From assembly GCF_900105305.1 (NCBI RefSeq), contig NZ_LT629765.1, forward strand, positions 1,736,001-1,800,000: a stretch of DNA of 64,000 nucleotides, read 5' to 3'. Origin of the DNA: Corynebacterium timonense. GTDB lineage: Bacteria; Actinomycetota; Actinomycetes; Mycobacteriales; Mycobacteriaceae. The first letter of the stretch is position 1, and each line of letters starts with the position of its first letter. The notes under the pieces are model-generated. The model saw only the letters and a list, made by a program, of their open reading frames with translations, ran no database searches and was not told the DNA's origin. Shown in pieces: positions 60,322-64,000 of the stretch. Position numbers and translations under genes: made by a program.

Positions 60322-61896
60322 CTACTCCCACTCGATCGTCGCCGGCGGCTTCGAGGTCACATCCAGCACCACGCGGGTGACGGCCTCGACCTCGTTGGTG
60401 ATGCGGGTAGAAATCGTTTCCAACACCTCGTACGGCACGCGCACCCAGTCGGCCGTCATCGCGTCCTCCGAGGCGACGGGGCGCAGCACCACAGGGTGGC
60501 CGTAGGTGCGGCCGTCGCCCTGCACGCCGACGGAGCGGACGTCGGCAAGCAGCACGACCGGGCACTGCCAAATCTGCTCGTCGAGGCCCGCCCGGGTGAG
60601 CTCCTCGCGGGCGATCGCGTCGGCGGCGCGCAGCGTCTCTAGGCGCTCCTCGGTCACCTCGCCGATAATGCGGATCCCCAGGCCGGGGCCCGGGAACGGC
60701 TGGCGGCTGACGATGACCTCCGGCAGGCCGAGCTCGCGTCCGACCGCGCGCACCTCGTCCTTAAACAGCAGGCGCAGCGGCTCCACGAGGGTGAACTCGA
60801 CGTCGTCCGGCAGCCCGCCGACGTTGTGGTGGCTCTTGATGTTCGCCGTGCCGGTGCCCCCGCCCGACTCCACAACGTCCGGGTAGAGCGTGCCCTGCAC
60901 CAGGAAGTCCACGCCCTGGTCGTCTTGACCGTCCTGGCCGGAGAGCACCCCCGCCACGGCGCGCTCGAAGGAGCGGATGAACTCCGCGCCGATCGCCTTG
61001 CGCTTCGCCTCCGGGTCCGTCACGCCGGCGAGCTTGCCCAGGAAGGCCTCGCGCTCATCGACGGTGACCAGCTTCGCGCCGGTGGCGGCCACGAAGTCCG
61101 TCTCCACCTGCTCGCGCTCGCCCTGGCGCAGCAGCCCATGGTCGACGAAGACGCACGTGAGGCGGTCGCCGATGGCGCGCTGCACGAGCGCCGCCGCGAC
61201 GGCGGAGTCCACCCCGCCCGACAGGCCACAGATAGCGCGGCCCTTCTCGCCCACCTGCTCGCGCACCTGCTCAATGAGCTGCTCGGCGATGTTGGAGGCG
61301 GTCCACTCCTGCTCCAAGCCCGCCACCTCGGTGAGGAAGCGGGTGAGCACCTGCTGGCCGTGCGGGGAGTGCATCACCTCCGGGTGGTACTGCACGCCCG
61401 CGAAGCGCTTCTCGGTGTTCTCGAAGGCCGCGACCGGGGCGCCGGCGGACGACGCGGTGACGGTGAAGCCCTCCGGCGCCTGCGTGACGGAGTCGCCGTG
61501 GCTCATCCACACCGGGTGCTCAGCCGGCAGACCCTCGTGGAGGACGCCGCCGGTGGCGGTGACGGCGGTGCGGCCGTACTCGCGCGCGCCGGTCTTTTCC
61601 ACCTTTCCGCCCAACGCCTGCGTCATCACCTGGAAGCCGTAGCAGATGCCGAAGATCGGCAGGCCGAGCTCGAAGATCTCCTGGTCAAGCTGCGGCGCCC
61701 CCTCCGCGTAGACGGAGGACGGCCCACCCGAGAGCACGAGCGCAACCGGGTTTTTCTCCTGCACCTCGGCGGCGGTGATCGTGGAGGGGACGACCTCGGA
61801 GTAAACGCGTGCCTCTCGCACGCGGCGGGCGATGAGCTGCGCGTACTGCGCACCGAAGTCGACGACGAGAACTGGGCGTGTTTGAGGAGTAGTCAC
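60322..61896 (-). CDS. guaA: GMP synthase (glutamine-hydrolysing)
   Basis: A 524-residue enzyme converting XMP to GMP with glutamine and ATP. The class-I glutaminase domain has Cys85 (GICYGF) and the His of YHPEV. The ATP-PPase domain has the P-loop GLSGGVDS, and the C-terminal dimerisation domain ends PPATIEWE. The start is GTG 61896; a longer frame would overlap guaB3. Confidence 0.97.
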   Translation of the reverse strand: MTTPQTRPVLVVDFGAQYAQLIARRVREARVYSEVVPSTITAAEVQEKNPVALVLSGGPSSVYAEGAPQLDQEIFELGLPIFGICYGFQVMTQALGGKVEKTGAREYGRTAVTATGGVLHEGLPAEHPVWMSHGDSVTQAPEGFTVTASSAGAPVAAFENTEKRFAGVQYHPEVMHSPHGQQVLTRFLTEVAGLEQEWTASNIAEQLIEQVREQVGEKGRAICGLSGGVDSAVAAALVQRAIGDRLTCVFVDHGLLRQGEREQVETDFVAATGAKLVTVDEREAFLGKLAGVTDPEAKRKAIGAEFIRSFERAVAGVLSGQDGQDDQGVDFLVQGTLYPDVVESGGGTGTANIKSHHNVGGLPDDVEFTLVEPLRLLFKDEVRAVGRELGLPEVIVSRQPFPGPGLGIRIIGEVTEERLETLRAADAIAREELTRAGLDEQIWQCPVVLLADVRSVGVQGDGRTYGHPVVLRPVASEDAMTADWVRVPYEVLETISTRITNEVEAVTRVVLDVTSKPPATIEWE

Positions 61897-61906
61897 GGCC
61901 CAAATC

Positions 61907-63061
61907 TTAGCGGACGGCCAGCGACACCTTCTGGAAGGACTTGGTGTCGGTGTAGCCGCACTTGGCCATCGCCCGGCGCAGGCCGCCGACGAGGTTGGTC
62001 GTGCCGTACGGGTCGGTCGCAGGGCCGTGCAGCACTGACGCGAGCGGCTGGCGCTCGGAGGCGTAGCCGGTCGGCTCCACCGAGCCGCGCGGGAAACGCG
62101 GGTGGGCGGAGGCCGCCTCCCAGTACACGCCGTGCCCGGCCGCCTCCTCGGCGGCGGCGAGGGGGCGGCCCACCATGACCGCGTCGGCGCCGCACGCGAT
62201 CGCCTTGGCGATGTCCCCGCTCGTGCGGATCTCCCCGTCGGCGATGACGTGGACGTAGCGCCCGCCGGTCTCGTCGAGGTACTCTCGGCGCGCGGCGGCA
62301 ACGTCGGAGATCGCCGTGGCCATGGGCACGCCGAGGCCTAGCGCCTGCGCGCTGTTGGTGTTGCCCGCGCCGACGATAATGCCGGCCGCGCCGGAGCGCA
62401 TGAGGTGGGTCGCCGTGGTGTAGTCGTACACGCCACCCGCGATGACCGGCACCTCCAGCGAACCGATGAACTCCTTGAGGTTGAGCGGCTCGCCGCCGCT
62501 TTGCACGTGCTCCGCGGAGATGAGCGTGCCGTGGATAAACAGGATCTCCGCCCCGGCCTTGATCACGCAGGGCGCAAGGTCGCGGGCGTTTTGCGGGGAG
62601 ACGCGCACCCCGACGGTCACGCCCGCGTCACGCACCTGCGCGATGCGCTCGCTCAGCAGGTCGGGGTCGACCGGCGCGGCGTGCAGCTGCTGCAGCGTCT
62701 TCGTCGCGGCGGCGCGCCCGCTGAGCACCTCGTCGACGCGGGCGAAGTTCTCCTCCGCCGCGCCGATGCCCGCCACCCGGGCCACCGCCTCCTCGAAGGA
62801 GGCGTGGCGCGCCAGAAGGCCCTCGGCGTTAAGCACGCCGAGGCCACCGTTGCGGCCCATCTCGATGGCGAACTCGGGGCTCGCCAGCGCGTCGGTCGGG
62901 TGCGACAGGACCGGGATGTCGAAGGTGTAGGCGTCGAAGTTCCAACTCGTGTCCACGTCCGAGGACGAACGGGTGCGCCGGGAGGGCACCAGGGAGACGT
63001 CGTTGAGCGAATAGGCCCGGCGTGCTTCCCGCCCGATCCCGATTTCGACGTAGTCGCGCAT
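61907..63061 (-). CDS. guaB3: GuaB3-type IMP dehydrogenase family protein
   Basis: A 384-residue member of the GuaB3 branch, characteristic of Actinobacteria. It has the IMPDH barrel ([42 protein letters not shown]) but no CBS domains. In place of the IMPDH catalytic loop Cys it reads [13 protein letters not shown]. Members of this branch have been proposed to act as GMP reductase; that is not shown by the sequence. ATG at 63061; guaA follows 10 bp downstream. Confidence 0.9.
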   Translation of the reverse strand: MRDYVEIGIGREARRAYSLNDVSLVPSRRTRSSSDVDTSWNFDAYTFDIPVLSHPTDALASPEFAIEMGRNGGLGVLNAEGLLARHASFEEAVARVAGIGAAEENFARVDEVLSGRAAATKTLQQLHAAPVDPDLLSERIAQVRDAGVTVGVRVSPQNARDLAPCVIKAGAEILFIHGTLISAEHVQSGGEPLNLKEFIGSLEVPVIAGGVYDYTTATHLMRSGAAGIIVGAGNTNSAQALGLGVPMATAISDVAAARREYLDETGGRYVHVIADGEIRTSGDIAKAIACGADAVMVGRPLAAAEEAAGHGVYWEAASAHPRFPRGSVEPTGYASERQPLASVLHGPATDPYGTTNLVGGLRRAMAKCGYTDTKSFQKVSLAVR

Positions 63062-63080
63062 CGTGTGTGCTCCGCTTCTT

Positions 63081-64000
<920 letters not shown>

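Overview
The window is GC-rich and almost certainly comes from a Corynebacterium-type actinobacterium. The markers are a monomeric NADP isocitrate dehydrogenase (icd), adjacent metY-metX, a metQNI methionine importer beside dnaE2, an imuA/imuB-like mutasome pair, and the block guaB-guaB3-guaA followed by PspC-domain envelope-stress genes (esrI/esrS/esrR type). From memory this gene order resembles C. glutamicum; it was not checked against a database.

Layout. 0-3.6 kb: the end of an ABC system with two membrane proteins, a TRIC-like channel and exonuclease III. 3.7-5.9 kb: icd. 5.9-13.2 kb: a LacI regulator divergent from a Ugp-like ABC importer operon that ends in a 2H-phosphoesterase-like enzyme, then a HAD hydrolase. 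13.3-15.9 kb: metY-metX. 15.9-21.0 kb: a plastic, partly low-GC region. It holds a decayed secreted-protein gene, a small secreted Gly-zipper protein with a small membrane protein behind it (bacteriocin/immunity-like), a decayed IS256-family transposase, and a second copy of the metX 3' half split by an intact IS256-family element. 21.5-28.8 kb: a second ABC importer operon ending in a glycerophosphodiesterase (GDPD), an ArsR regulator and a large secreted GDPD.

28.8-34.2 kb: DUF3017, folD, trmL, two PH-domain membrane proteins, a thioesterase-like gene between two related 70-bp palindromic elements, and a DUF559-like protein. 34.3-45.1 kb: dnaE2, metQ-metQ-metN-metI, a sucrase/ferredoxin-like protein, an AMIN-like lipoprotein, imuB and an imuA-like gene. 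45.2-48.7 kb: a 71-72 bp tandem array ended by an IS3-family element that carries a nested second copy of the IS256-family element. 48.7-60.3 kb: esrR, a peptide-type ABC operon with a two-domain AhpD/CMD enzyme, an FAD/NAD(P) protein, then esrS and esrI. 60.3-64 kb: guaA, guaB3 and the 3' part of guaB.

How the genes fit together. The two importers, the cytosolic and secreted GDPDs, the 2H-phosphoesterase, the HAD hydrolase and the LacI/ArsR regulators look like one dispersed phosphodiester-scavenging system. It may be tied together by intergenic AACGTT-centred palindromes. The methionine genes share McbR-like sites. The mutasome genes have LexA-like sites. The envelope-stress two-component pair appears to have been split by the peptide-ABC/oxidoreductase cluster.
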